Of a DNA stretch of 20,013 bases, positions 1-9,435 are shown piece after piece. Origin of the DNA: Chromera velia (taxonomy: Eukaryota > Sar > Chromeraceae); assembly GCA_018398765.1 (NCBI GenBank), contig JAHBMJ010002342.1, positions 1-20,013 on the forward strand, given 5' to 3'. Under the pieces are notes generated by a model. It made no database searches. It was not told the DNA's origin and was given only the letters and a program-made list of their open reading frames with translations. A program made the position numbers and the translations under genes. The stretch's first letter is position 1, and every line of letters starts with the position of its first letter.

Positions 1-257
1 GGCTGGACCCCGGCGGCGGCACAGTATCCCGTCTTTCCCTCGTCGATCGCGTTCTTGCAAGCGTTCACGACACAGGGGGGCGTGACGAAGTTCAGGTCAC
101 CGATGTGGAAGGGGTAGACGGTTTTGCCGGTTGCTGCAAGTGCTTTCGCTTCGCCGGCAACTGCGAATGCCGTCTCTGTGCCCAACTGCGAGAGGTGATC
201 GCTCAGCGGGGGCATCACATCTGAGAGCTTTGTATTGGGGTTTCTCCGCGAAAGCAT
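1..257 (-). CDS. Class I/II PLP aminotransferase, divergent paralogue, 5' part only
   Basis: The minus strand encodes the N-terminal part of an aminotransferase nearly identical to the complete gene starting at 1067; the rest lies beyond the left edge. The frame is open throughout. Differences from the other copy are mostly silent, with a few conservative changes (GDLNF here against GDMNF there), which suggests it is or recently was under selection. The leader seen in the other copy (hydrophobic core, then VSSFSSFRM) is also readable here up to 346, but its initiator is ATA at 344-346. An in-frame TGA lies just upstream and no acceptor AG lies between. The first usable Met is therefore the one at 255-257, equivalent to Met31 of the other copy, which would remove the leader and give a non-targeted form. 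Alternatives are initiation at the ATA codon, a sequencing error, or early pseudogenisation. Substrate is unknown. Confidence 0.72.
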   Translation of the reverse strand, partial: MLSRRNPNTKLSDVMPPLSDHLSQLGTETAFAVAGEAKALAATGKTVYPFHIGDLNFVTPPCVVNACKNAIDEGKTGYCAAAGVQ

Positions 258-346
258 TCGGAAGGAGGAGAAAGAAGAAACGGGGCAGGAAAACCAAGTA
301 GAACGGCGAACAAAAAAGTGCGAAGGAAGCTTGTGTTGTTTGGTAT

Positions 347-1066
347 GAGACAAGTTGAACAGAGTCAAGTCCTAAGAACTGTCAGGGTGTTGTGAAGAGA
401 GTTGGTTTTGTGGGATGACAGCAGATTCTCTGCCTGTCCAGCCTCTTCCTCGGCGACTCGGCAGAAAAACGCAGAGTTTAATTCCCGAAATAATTGTTAA
501 TTATATATATATATTAAAGTGCATGCATGCATGTATCGATACATGAACTTAATTGCTTGCGTGCCGCAGCCGCGGACCCGCGGCACGGCGGGCCGCGGAC
601 TCTGCATGCCGAGGGCCCCGGCCGGCCGCGCGCGCGCGCCTGCATGGCACTGTTGCATGCACCATACGTGTTGTGTCACGTCGTATATACGTGTCACATC
701 GTCATGGGTTCGATGTCATACCAGGATGTCATCCCCTTTCCCTTCTGCCTCATATCATGATGTGTTCAATCATTTCCAGGGGATCCAGAGTTTAACTTCC
801 GTCGTGTAGAGCTTTTTCTGCCCTAATCGCACACCCTTCGCTTCGTACTGTCACACTGCCAGAGTGACGTTCGAATTTGTCTTGTAAACAACACCGCAGC
901 TGTACATATATACACTTTAACAATTCGGGAAACTCTGCGTTTTTCTGCCGAGTCGCCGAGGAAGAGGCTGGACAGGCAGAGAATCTGCTGTCATCCCACA
1001 AAAAAAGGCAATTCTCTTCACAACACCCTGATATTTCTTAGGACTTGACTCTGTTCAACTTGTCTC
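347..1066. promoter_or_regulatory. Bidirectional promoter region between the two aminotransferase genes
   Basis: This 0.7 kb region separates two divergent start regions, so it must hold both promoters. A 74-bp block is perfectly identical in the two arms (406-479 inverted, and 930-1003), ending about 60 nt upstream of the plus-strand ATG. The unique spacer holds GCATGC repeats (521-530, 604-609, 655-660), a 16-bp perfect palindrome at 530-545 centred on ATCGAT, a very GC-rich stretch with self-complementary CCGCGG segments (563-640), and alternating ACGT/TATA segments around 665-700. GCATGC is the core bound by some ApiAP2 factors; that it works here is inference. No protein-coding frame in the spacer looks real. 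Confidence 0.55.
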
Positions 1067-3279
1067 ATGCCAAACAACACAAGCTTCCTTCGCACTTTTT
1101 TGTTCGCCGTTCTACTTGGTTTCCCCGGCCCCGTTTCTTCTTTCTCCTCCTTCCGAATGCTTTCGTGGAGAAACCCCAATACAAAGCTCTCAGATATGGT
1201 GCCCCCGCTGAGCGATCACCTCTCGCAGTTGGGCACAGAGACGGCATACGCAGTTGCCGGTGAAGCGAAAGCACTTGCAGCCACGGGCAAAACCGTCTAC
1301 CCATTCCACATAGGGGACATGAACTTCGTCACTCCTCCCTGTGTCGTGAACGCTTGCAAGAACGCGATCGACGAGGGAAAGACGGGATACTGTGCCGCCG
1401 CCGGGGTCCAGCCACTGCGGGAGGCCATAGCCAAACACGTGACTGCGACAAGGAAACCGACAACTCCCTACGGTGCAGAGAACGTGTCCGTTCAACCGGG
1501 TGGCAAGCCCGTGATCCAAAAGTTTCTCGCTTCTGTGCTCCAGTTCAAAGACAACAACGAGGAGGAGGTAATGTACCCGAACCCTGGGTACCCCATCTAC
1601 GAGTCTCAGGCAAGGTTCCTCGGAGCAACCCTCAAGCCGTACGGATTCAAGGAGGTAGACGGTCAGTCAGCCAGCCAGTCAGTGAGTGGGCAGGTGCATT
1701 CACGCAGTTTTACCTTGCTTGACGGTGAAGGGGTGGTGATCACCTTTGGCCACCTGTCTGTCACGTTGTCGGACAAAAACATGAAGAGAATGAGGGAAAG
1801 AAAGAAATATACAGTCTCTCACGTTGTCAGGACAATTTGAGCGACAAACAGCCTGTGTTACTCACTTACGGCTCCCCTCAACCAATCGAGGAATTGTCAT
1901 TCCTTTCCTCCCTCTGTCTTTCCTTAAACAGGAGTACCGATCCACCTTCTGTCCATAAAAACGCGAAATAACCACATCCCTTGAGAAGAACTGATTGACG
2001 TCCAACCGTTGCAGGGGACTACCGACTCGACATGGACCATTTCCGATCCCTCATCGGACCCCGCACCCGCGCCGTGATTCTGAACAACTACCACAACCCG
2101 ACCGGGACAGTGTACTCAAAGGAGGAGGTCGAGGAGATCGCCTCTCTCTGCGTCAAGCACAACGTGTGGGTCCTCGCTGACGAGGCATACTGGGATATTC
2201 TGTATGACATTCAGCCGACCTCAGTAGCGTCTCTTGAGGGTATGTGGGAGCGCACTGTACTGCTCTTTACTTACTCAAAGAGCTGGGGCATGACGGGTTG
2301 GCGTCTCGGGGCGGCCGTGGGACCCCAACCGATCATCGATGCCATCTCCAAATTGACCACCAACCAGGAAGCCTGTACGTGCCACTTTGTGCAATACGCG
2401 GGGATCTCCTGTCTCGAGCACCCGCAGGCAAAGGAGTTCATCAGAGACATGAACGCTGAGCTGAAAAAGAGACGCCATACGCTCACGGCAGCGCTTCGCG
2501 AGGTCCCTGAAGTGAAATTCACGGTGCCAGCCGCCACATTCTACTGTTGGGTGGATGTCACAGAAGTGATGCAGAGGTTCGGATTTGGAGACGACGTAGA
2601 GCGCTTCCGCCAACAGGTCTGTCTGTCTCTGTTGGTGGGGGGGGTTATTCATGCCGACTCCAAGCCTGTGTGCTGCTCTTCGCAGCTCTGTTCGCTCTGA
2701 ATCACACTCGATTTCCGTTTCAATATCTCTCTGTCACTTTGCATCGCTGCGTGTTGGTGCTCTCACTGTAGTTGAGATTCTGCGGAGAGGAGAAGTTCTA
2801 CGTCTACGGGTGTTTGTCTGGCCTCTTCTGGGATCACTGCGTCTGCCTTGTGTATGCTTATCCACCTGTGTGCCTACCTGTCTGTCTGACGGCTTCTCTC
2901 TCGATCTGTATGTACGGAAAGAGGGAAAAGGACAGAAAACATATTATCTGTCTGCCTGCCTGTGCGTCTACCTCCCTTTGTGCATCGGTCTGCAACTGTC
3001 GACGCTCACGTTGCAGTGTTCGTAATGTTGTTCAAGCGTTCTGTAATCTTCTGCATGTGGGTTGCTGTTTGTGTTGGCACGCAGGTCCTGAAAGACTCGG
3101 GGGTTTGCTTCTGCACGCGCGCCCATTTCGGAGAGAAACTTCCGGGAGAGACCAAACAGTACGTTCGGTTTGCGTTCTCTGGGATCTCCTGTGAGGACAT
3201 CGAGAGGGGAGTGGGGGCCTTCAAACAGTGGATTCAAAACTATAATAGCTCCGAGGCTGAGGCTCTCCCGAATTTCTGA
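1067..3279 (+). CDS. Class I/II PLP-dependent aminotransferase with plastid-type leader (3 exons)
   Basis: Exons are 1067-1661, 2015-2616 and 3085-3279, joined in frame to give 463 residues and a TGA stop. The start is fixed by an in-frame TGA upstream. Enzymes of this fold move an amino group between an amino acid and a 2-oxo acid through pyridoxal phosphate. Seen in sequence: YPNPGYPIY (exon 1), NYHNPTG near residue 226, the DEAY cofactor motif at 254-257, the Schiff-base lysine K287 in YSKSWGMTGWRLG, and the carboxylate-binding arginine R427 in YVRFAFSG. The core matches aspartate-aminotransferase-like (COG0436) enzymes in length; substrate cannot be told (aspartate, aromatic and diaminopimelate types are all possible). 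Residues 1-25 look like a signal peptide with predicted cleavage VSS/F26; Phe at +1 is typical of complex-plastid presequences. Both introns begin with C at +3 (GTCAGT, GTCTGT). It lies head to head with a paralogue on the minus strand. Confidence 0.9.
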
Positions 3280-4924
3280 CTGGGAGACTTGATGACATGA
3301 CATGAAGAAAATCAAAAGACACAGACACCTGAACCTTTCCATCCATCCATCCCACACACATCAGCACAAAGAGAGAGGGAAGGAGGGAAAGAGAGAGAGC
3401 ATGGCCATGGCTCAAGCGAGCAGATAGGAAAAATCCACCATGCATCGATAGCTTGATCGAAAAGATCAGAAAGGAATCCAGAAGAAGGGGATTTGTGGAT
3501 ACAAACAAAGTCAGACCAAGAAGAACCACTCACTCATGCAGTCACTCTACGGACTTGCGATCGTCGTGCATGCACGTCCGTCCTCTCGATCGATGATGCA
3601 TGGACCGTCAGATCGATGAGAGGTTCCTTGCAAAGGACCTCACCATGACCGACAAACATGTCAGGGAGGTGTTTTGAGGACTTGGGTGTTTTTCTTCCCC
3701 ACTTTTGCCTCCTCTCTTCTCTGTGAAAAGTGCCTTCAGGGATCTGTCTCTTCGGGTCGCCTGTGGGTGTTCGTGTATGCACGGTCCCTCTTTTCCCCGT
3801 ACGTCCCTTTTGCATGTGTCGTCTCTCTTTCATGGTTGTTCCCTTCCCTTGTCTGTTCGGCCTAATCAGAATTAAGGATTTGTATTGTAATTTGAATTCA
3901 ACAGTAGCGCTATGCTTGCTTCTTTCCAGTTCAGAGAGATACCCAGAACACACACGACAGATAGACTGATAGACAATAAACAAGAATCGAATCAGCTGCT
4001 TTTCTCCCCCCCCACATTTACCCCCTCTTTTGTTCGGATGAGAAGAGCGCCCGCTGTCACGGGGGAGGGATCATCTTCAATCATGCAAGTGATTGCCTCT
4101 TCCGTCTCTGTATTTATACCCATTCTCTGGCTCAAATGTGATCCAGTGAGACATCCCATCACGGATCTTGCAGAAAATCAGTAAATTCCCACACCTTCAT
4201 GGGGTGTTTTCTGTATCTTAATTCACTGAATTGACACGATCATGGCACGAAGGAAACTCAATTGTAAGTGCATGCATGCATGCATGGCCGCGTGCCCAGG
4301 TAGAAGAAACCAGGGCGGCTGCGGCGTTTCCTTTGTTCTACCCCCTGCACTCCCTCTTTCAAAAGTATCGCTCCTCGTTTCGTCTTTAATCAGCAGTCTG
4401 CTTTGGCGTCGTACCTACCACTTCATTCATTGCCTTCCTGAATGATTCCATCAGGGGCCACTTCCTCCGACTCAGAGTCAGATTGATTGAGCGAGAGGGC
4501 GATGCTCCTGGTCCATAGCGCGGTGTCTTTCTGTCCGTCTGCATGGTCACGTAGACAGCATGCATGCATAGACAGTCAGAATGCCATAGGAAAATGACAT
4601 ACCAGGGCTCATTAGCATCAATTTTTTCTCCTCTCCTCTCCTCTCTTTCTCGCTCCTTATTTGTTTCTTCATTTCCTCCTCGGCTGTCGTCCCTTCTGTC
4701 CCTGTCTCCTTTTTTCTATGCATGCATCCAGCCTAGCATCCAGCGATTGTTTTTTGTTTGTTTGTTTCTTTTTCCTGCTCTTTTCCAGAGCTACAAGCGA
4801 AGGCTTGATGGCGCTCGAGGGTGCTTTCGTTCGTTATTCTGTGCAATTTACACTGGACTGCAAGAAAAAGTCACTTCTGAACAGCAAATGCTATCAGGAG
4901 GGGTTTTTTTGCTGGGCTTTTCAC
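3280..4924. other. Gene-free stretch 3' of the aminotransferase
   Basis: No reading frame here has recognisable domains, convincing splice structure or protein-like composition. It contains purine-rich tracts (3361-3400), a cluster of GATCGAT-type palindromes (about 3555-3620), possible AATAAA signals near 3975, CT-rich tracts (4625-4720), and most of the densest GCATGC runs in the window (4270-4283, 4558-4567, 4720-4725). The composition is ordinary for the window until it drops abruptly near 4925. Confidence 0.5.
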
Positions 4925-5660
4925 TAATTCGAGTAATTTGATGAGCATTTATGTCACAAAGTAGCGAGAAAAGTATGAAGCACAAAAAAAGAGGGGGGGG
5001 CACCGCAAATTAAATAAATCTGTGAATAACACTTCTTTTATAGAGAAAAAGAAGCGGGTGGAAACTTTGAAAGCTGGAATGTAAAAATCTTCAACAAGCG
5101 ATTAGACTGGCAAAAGTGTCTAAGCAACTAGAATTGAGACCTAAAAATAAAAGTACCAAATTGAATTAAGAATTTTCTTTTTAAAGATTACTGGTAGTAA
5201 TTAAACCAGTAAATTGAAGAGAATTCAATAGATAAGTTGAGTAAAGCGTGCTTGCAATACCTTGCATAAAACTTTTGAATCGATGTTGAAGTTTAATGTT
5301 TCTTTACTAGTGGTTTAACCTCTATAGTTTTAGCCTATACTAGGTTCTAGCATTAGTTGACATTAAACTCTATAGTAAATCTCATTTTCCAATTAATTTT
5401 CAAAATTGTTTTATGAAAAAGTAAAATAAAAACACATTATGAATTGACTGTAAAAATAACTGTTATTAAAATTTAACATTCAACTAAGTTATTATTTCAA
5501 GTTTTGACACCGTCATGTTTTAATGATGTTTATCATTTGATATCCTTTAGAGATTTTAATACTAAATTTCGTTTTAGATTTCGTTTTGTAGATTATAGTC
5601 AGATTATATCAGATTAGCGTTTGTTTGCTGCCACATCGATTTCTTATTTTCAGTGCACTA
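4925..5660. other. AT-rich island 1, non-coding, possible old insertion
   Basis: Composition falls sharply to strongly AT-rich for about 0.73 kb, then returns to the GC-balanced background. There is no open frame of note and no recognisable protein or RNA on either strand. A TGTCACA heptamer near the left boundary (4952-4958) has an inverted match TGTGACA near the right boundary (about 5664-5670), which could be short terminal repeats of an old mobile element, though 7 bp may be chance. Other explanations are a nuclear copy of organellar DNA or a fragment of an AT-rich element related to the island at 15660-17127; I found no obvious shared sequence between the two. Confidence 0.4.
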
Positions 5661-6318
5661 AATGTGTGACAACTTTTTGCACCTGACTAGGCACTTGCAG
5701 CGAGTAAGTCTGCTTCTACCACACAGTGTGTGCCATCCTAGGTGCCATCGTTTTTCCTGGTTGTGCCTTGCCGCCGTGTACTGTGTTGTTCCAGGTCTAT
5801 CCAAGCAGCAAGGTTGTATGTCTTTTTTGATACTCATTAGTTATGCCCGCGATGCAGAACCCATAACAGGTCCTGCTCCGTGTAGTTCTCGCGTCTGGCC
5901 GTCCCCTTTTTTTCTTCTCTGTGTGGGCTTCAACTGTTGAATTGGGACTCGCCTCTCTCTCTGTCTGCCTGGCATCCTTTGATTTTATGTGAGAAGCTGA
6001 GACAGGACCTTGGCACCCTCAGTTGAGGTCCCCCCGAATTTGAAGGACAGAGGGATGGCATCCCCCTCAGGATCTCCCCTGTCGTTCAGACAGTGGAAGG
6101 GCTTCCGAAGGGTGCGTGCAATCGATCTGCATACAATGGATGGGAATTGAAGAAACGAATTTAGACGACTTTCCAATGGACGTACGCGCAGGGTGAATGA
6201 TCGAGACGACAGGTCTGTCTGTTGCGGGACTCTACGTTCTGTTCAGCTGGTGCGATTTGTTCTTGATGCCTCAACTTATTTTCACTACCCCGAGTCACAT
6301 TGAGTCAGTCAGTCAGTC

Positions 6319-6351
<33 letters not shown>

Positions 6352-6885
6352 CCCAGTCAGTCAGTCAGTCAGTCAAACAAACTCACAGACCCCCAACTGA
6401 CTTTGGATGATTCCGAAGTTCCCACGCGTCGCCTTCGAGAGGTATAGTGAAGGCTCCATGGACCCTCGTGTTCACTGTATTCAGGAAGAAGGGCTGTCTC
6501 GTCTGCAGATCAACCGTCAGCGTTGACAAAAATGCACCCCCGTACAAGACACACGTGTGGAAACGCAAGCAGACGGACAGATGGACGGACGGAAAACAGA
6601 AACGGACAAACCAAGAAGTGCGTGCACACGTGAGGCAACTCTCTAGACCACGTATCAACTCACAAGATACCTAAACAAAGATGGCTAGACAGGTGGCAAC
6701 ACCAAGACAGAAGAATGGATGACGACAGGCATAGTAACCAGGAACGCATACAAAGCCTCTACAAGACCCAACATGCCGCTGGAATTTCTTGACTCTTGTG
6801 TAATTTGATCCATTCATTTTTCAAGGCAATTCTTTGCTTTTTTACGAGTGTAGAACTCCAGCAAGCCAGTCAGTGAATCACTAAG
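5661..6885. other. Gene-free stretch between AT-rich island 1 and the secreted-protein gene
   Basis: There is no supported gene. Short open frames exist (for example 5662-5940 plus, 5985-6176 minus, 6197-6400 plus) but none has a recognisable domain or splice partner. The 5985-6176 frame contains FKFGGTS, which recalls the N-terminus of aspartate kinases, but nothing else of that family follows. A tetranucleotide microsatellite lies at 6303-6376. Confidence 0.4.
6303..6376. repeat. Compound tetranucleotide microsatellite (GTCA)n-(ACAG)n-(CAGT)n
   Basis: The stretch has about four GTCA units, then about eight ACAG units, then about five CAGT units. The GTCAGTCAG unit is the same sequence found at the 5' ends of several introns in this window (1662, 9860, 10374), so it could mark a donor-like region, but no exon is recognisable beside it. 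Confidence 0.9.
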
Positions 6886-7722
6886 TCACACGCATTTGGA
6901 GCAAGAGCAAGCATGTACCTGCCACTTGGACGCATCGTATTCCCCAGGACACGCGACGCTGACAACCATTGTGACAGTGTTGGCCTTCTTTGACGCCTTC
7001 CAGCAGGGGCTGTTGGAGTTCGATGCTTCTGTGGGCTCTCCCGTGAATCTGCCGTTTTCGTATGGCATGCAATACCGGAAGGACCACTCCAGCTTGTCCG
7101 GGATCCCGTCGGACGTGGAGACCGACAGGGGCTTGACATCCACAATTGTCTTTCTGCTCACGTCGCTGGATACTGAGGTCACCGTGTCCCCAGATATGAC
7201 GGCAGCCTTCTTGACGGGAGGAGAGGGCTCGGGAGAGATGCGAATCTCCTCTGCGGGTGTGTTTGTGGAGAGAGTCGCTGAGGAGCTGCGGGAAGGGGCA
7301 GCACCGGACTGAGCAGGGAGCGTCCGCGTGTTCCATCCATAGGGCATCCCAGGCATCCCCATAGAAGCAGAGGCCCCGGGCACTCCCATTCCAGAGGCTG
7401 TGGGCTGGCCCATGACTGTGCGTGTAAGTGGAGGTTGCATCGGACTTTGGACGATTACTTGGGGGTTGAAATTTTGTGAGCCGTAGAAGGGCAGGGGAAG
7501 GGAAATAGGATCCGCTTGGCCGGATACGACTGTCTGGCTTGTGTACGTTCCTGAGAATGGATTGTCGTCGGAAATTGCGGCGTTGACTTGGGTGTCCAAA
7601 TAGTCGTCATCAAGGCCCACATCAGCATCTGCCCGCCGGAGCAAGGTTTTGGCGTGTGCAACAAATGATGGCAAGAAGGAGGACAAGAGAAACGCGGCAC
7701 AAAGCCCCGTGACTCTGTTCAT
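6886..7722 (-). CDS. Secreted protein with six-cysteine C-terminus, unknown function
   Basis: This is an uninterrupted ATG-to-TGA frame of 278 residues. Residues 1-24 form a classic signal peptide (basic start, hydrophobic core, AHA/K cleavage), so the product probably enters the secretory pathway. Residues 25-75 are acidic and polar, 75-150 are rich in Pro, Gly, Met and Ser, and 150-200 are Ser/Thr/Val-rich and probably disordered. The C-terminal 61 residues hold six cysteines at 218, 240, 258, 272, 274 and 277, ending C-x-C-x2-C, and one Trp-rich stretch. The even number and tight ending suggest disulfides. The C-x-C-x2-C ending loosely recalls cystine-knot C-termini, but I cannot assign a family. 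No membrane segment follows the signal. It is divergent from the histidine kinase gene, with 757 bp between the starts; co-regulation is possible but unproven. Confidence 0.72.
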   Translation of the reverse strand: MNRVTGLCAAFLLSSFLPSFVAHAKTLLRRADADVGLDDDYLDTQVNAAISDDNPFSGTYTSQTVVSGQADPISLPLPFYGSQNFNPQVIVQSPMQPPLTRTVMGQPTASGMGVPGASASMGMPGMPYGWNTRTLPAQSGAAPSRSSSATLSTNTPAEEIRISPEPSPPVKKAAVISGDTVTSVSSDVSRKTIVDVKPLSVSTSDGIPDKLEWSFRYCMPYENGRFTGEPTEASNSNSPCWKASKKANTVTMVVSVACPGEYDASKWQVHACSCSKCV

Positions 7723-8479
7723 TTTTTTATGGAGCTTCAGCTGAAAATTCTGCCTATTGATATTTTCTTTTCGTTTGGGTGATCGTCTACTGGATCTACA
7801 GAAGAGGAAAGCTGAGTGCTGAGAAGGTCACTTTACCGCTGTCATCGAACCCTTCGCATGCAGACTGAAATGAGGATGCCTTTTGTACCCCTTTGATTGC
7901 ACGCCGATCTTCGGCTGATTCGGATTCGGTGTCGCTCCAGGAGGAATCATTGAAGGGGGGCGGACTTCTGATCTTTACAGCTAGGTGGAAGCTGTCATCG
8001 TCGAGCAGTCGACCGTATGCCTTGATCGGTCGAAAACAAAATCGCATTGAGCTCAGTCTGCATGCATCCACGCGTGATCCTACAGAAAACGAAATTTGAC
8101 CGATACGCGAGCGAATTAAAAAAAGATAAAAACACACAGCTTTCGCGCTCGTTTTGCGCGCGCGCCACTTTGAGGCACTTTTCATGCACCTAGCTGCGTA
8201 ATCATGCATGCAAGGTAAGACAATTAATGAAAAAGAGCTTATATATCTCAGCTTAATTGAGAACAGTACAATTCACCAATCAAACTCTCGAGTCTTGACG
8301 AGACATATCAGCTCTGGCTCTGCATGAAATATCCTGTGCCGAAAATAGGCGTTTCCCGACATTGGAGTCTGCACACCGCATCCTCCAGAAGCGTCGACTT
8401 GAAACAACACTTTCTTTGTTTCTCTAGCAAGAGCTCTCATATCTACATTGCCTCGTGCTAGCCATTTCCGCACGAGGCC
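7723..8479. promoter_or_regulatory. Divergent intergenic region between the secreted-protein and kinase genes
   Basis: This region holds the promoters of two divergent genes. It contains GCATGC cores at 7856, 8060 and 8206 and an alternating GCGCGCGC stretch near 8155-8165. A 137-codon minus-strand frame starting with ATG (8209 down to 7796) has a Ser/Asp/Glu-rich middle that looks partly protein-like. It has no domain and includes low-complexity AT-rich sequence with a possible intron acceptor (CTGTAG near 8085), so it may be an unrecognised exon, 5' untranslated sequence or chance. Confidence 0.4.
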
Positions 8480-9148
8480 ATGATGAAGAGCACCACTGAA
8501 GACCCCGACGTGGACGATGGAAGCGTGGGCGAGGTTGCAGAAGACGAGTTGGAAGCCCCCGAAGGGAAGCCCACAGAAAACATGGGATGCTGGAAAAGAT
8601 ACAAAGCCAACGTCAAACAAGGTCAGTCACTTGCATGGCCTTCTCCATCTGTGCACACATCTCCATGCAGGACGACACGTGCGGCCAGGTCCACCCATAC
8701 GAGTGCCTACACCCTTCACATCCCTGTGCGTATTTGCAGAGGCTCGTGACTGCTTCCAAGACAGTTACGAATTCTTCCGAAGTCTTCTCGTTGCTGCGTT
8801 CATGCGGAAGACCCCCACGATGTACGACTCGCTGATCGAGCAGCAGTACCTCATCAGCGTGTACAGACGCTTCGAGCTCTTCAGCCGGATTTACCTTGCC
8901 ATAGGACCACTGCTTTCGACCGTACACGGCGTCAACAATGGCATAGAGCAGGGGATCGTCCACTTTTGCATGATGCAGATCTTTTCGTTCGTGATTCGAC
9001 CCCTGTTCAAAGACAACGAGTGGACCGCCCTGGGCTTCAACATCACAAACGGTCTGTGCATGCGTGCGTGTTTGTGTCCGTATTCATGAGAGCGTGCGTG
9101 CGTCCGTGTGTGTGTGCATGTCTGTGAGTGTGTGTGCATGTGCATGTG

Positions 9149-9182
<34 letters not shown>

Positions 9183-9396
9183 TTTGTGTGTGTGTCTCCG
9201 CGCGCGCTAGAGAGAGATAGCGCGCGCAAGAGAGGGAGGCAGAAAGCGCGCTAGCATCAAGATGGAGGCGGAGCGGGCTCGTGATGTGTACAGGAGGACA
9301 GGTAAGGACACTCGTGACTACCAAGCAACGTAGCAAGAGGCTGTCAGTATTCCCGATGAAGGGCAGAAATCCTGGAGATCCAGGACAGGTGTTCTT

Positions 9397-9435
<39 letters not shown>

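Larger units (their letters stand above)
1..1412. repeat. Large inverted repeat (head-to-head gene duplication)
   Basis: Positions 1 to about 523 are the reverse complement of about 905 to 1412, with scattered substitutions and small indels, around a unique spacer of roughly 0.4 kb. The repeat covers the 5' coding part, leader, 5' untranslated region and proximal promoter of the two aminotransferase genes. The left arm is cut by the window edge, so the true length is unknown. The innermost part of the arms is an AT-rich stretch (about 495-520 and 905-922) that is poorly conserved. The arms are too diverged for a recent assembly artefact. Confidence 0.9.

Noticed and set aside
5985-6176. Minus-strand frame with FKFGGTS, as in aspartate kinase
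   Set aside because: Only the short motif matches; the frame stops 12 codons later and no other part of the enzyme is nearby.
7796-8209. 137-residue minus-strand ORF upstream of the secreted-protein gene
   Set aside because: No recognisable domain; part of it is low-complexity AT-rich sequence. Left as a possibility in the intergenic entry.
8273-8620. 115-residue minus-strand frame across the start of the kinase gene
   Set aside because: It is antisense to exon 1 and its upstream region, with no domain; the plus-strand exon structure explains the sequence.
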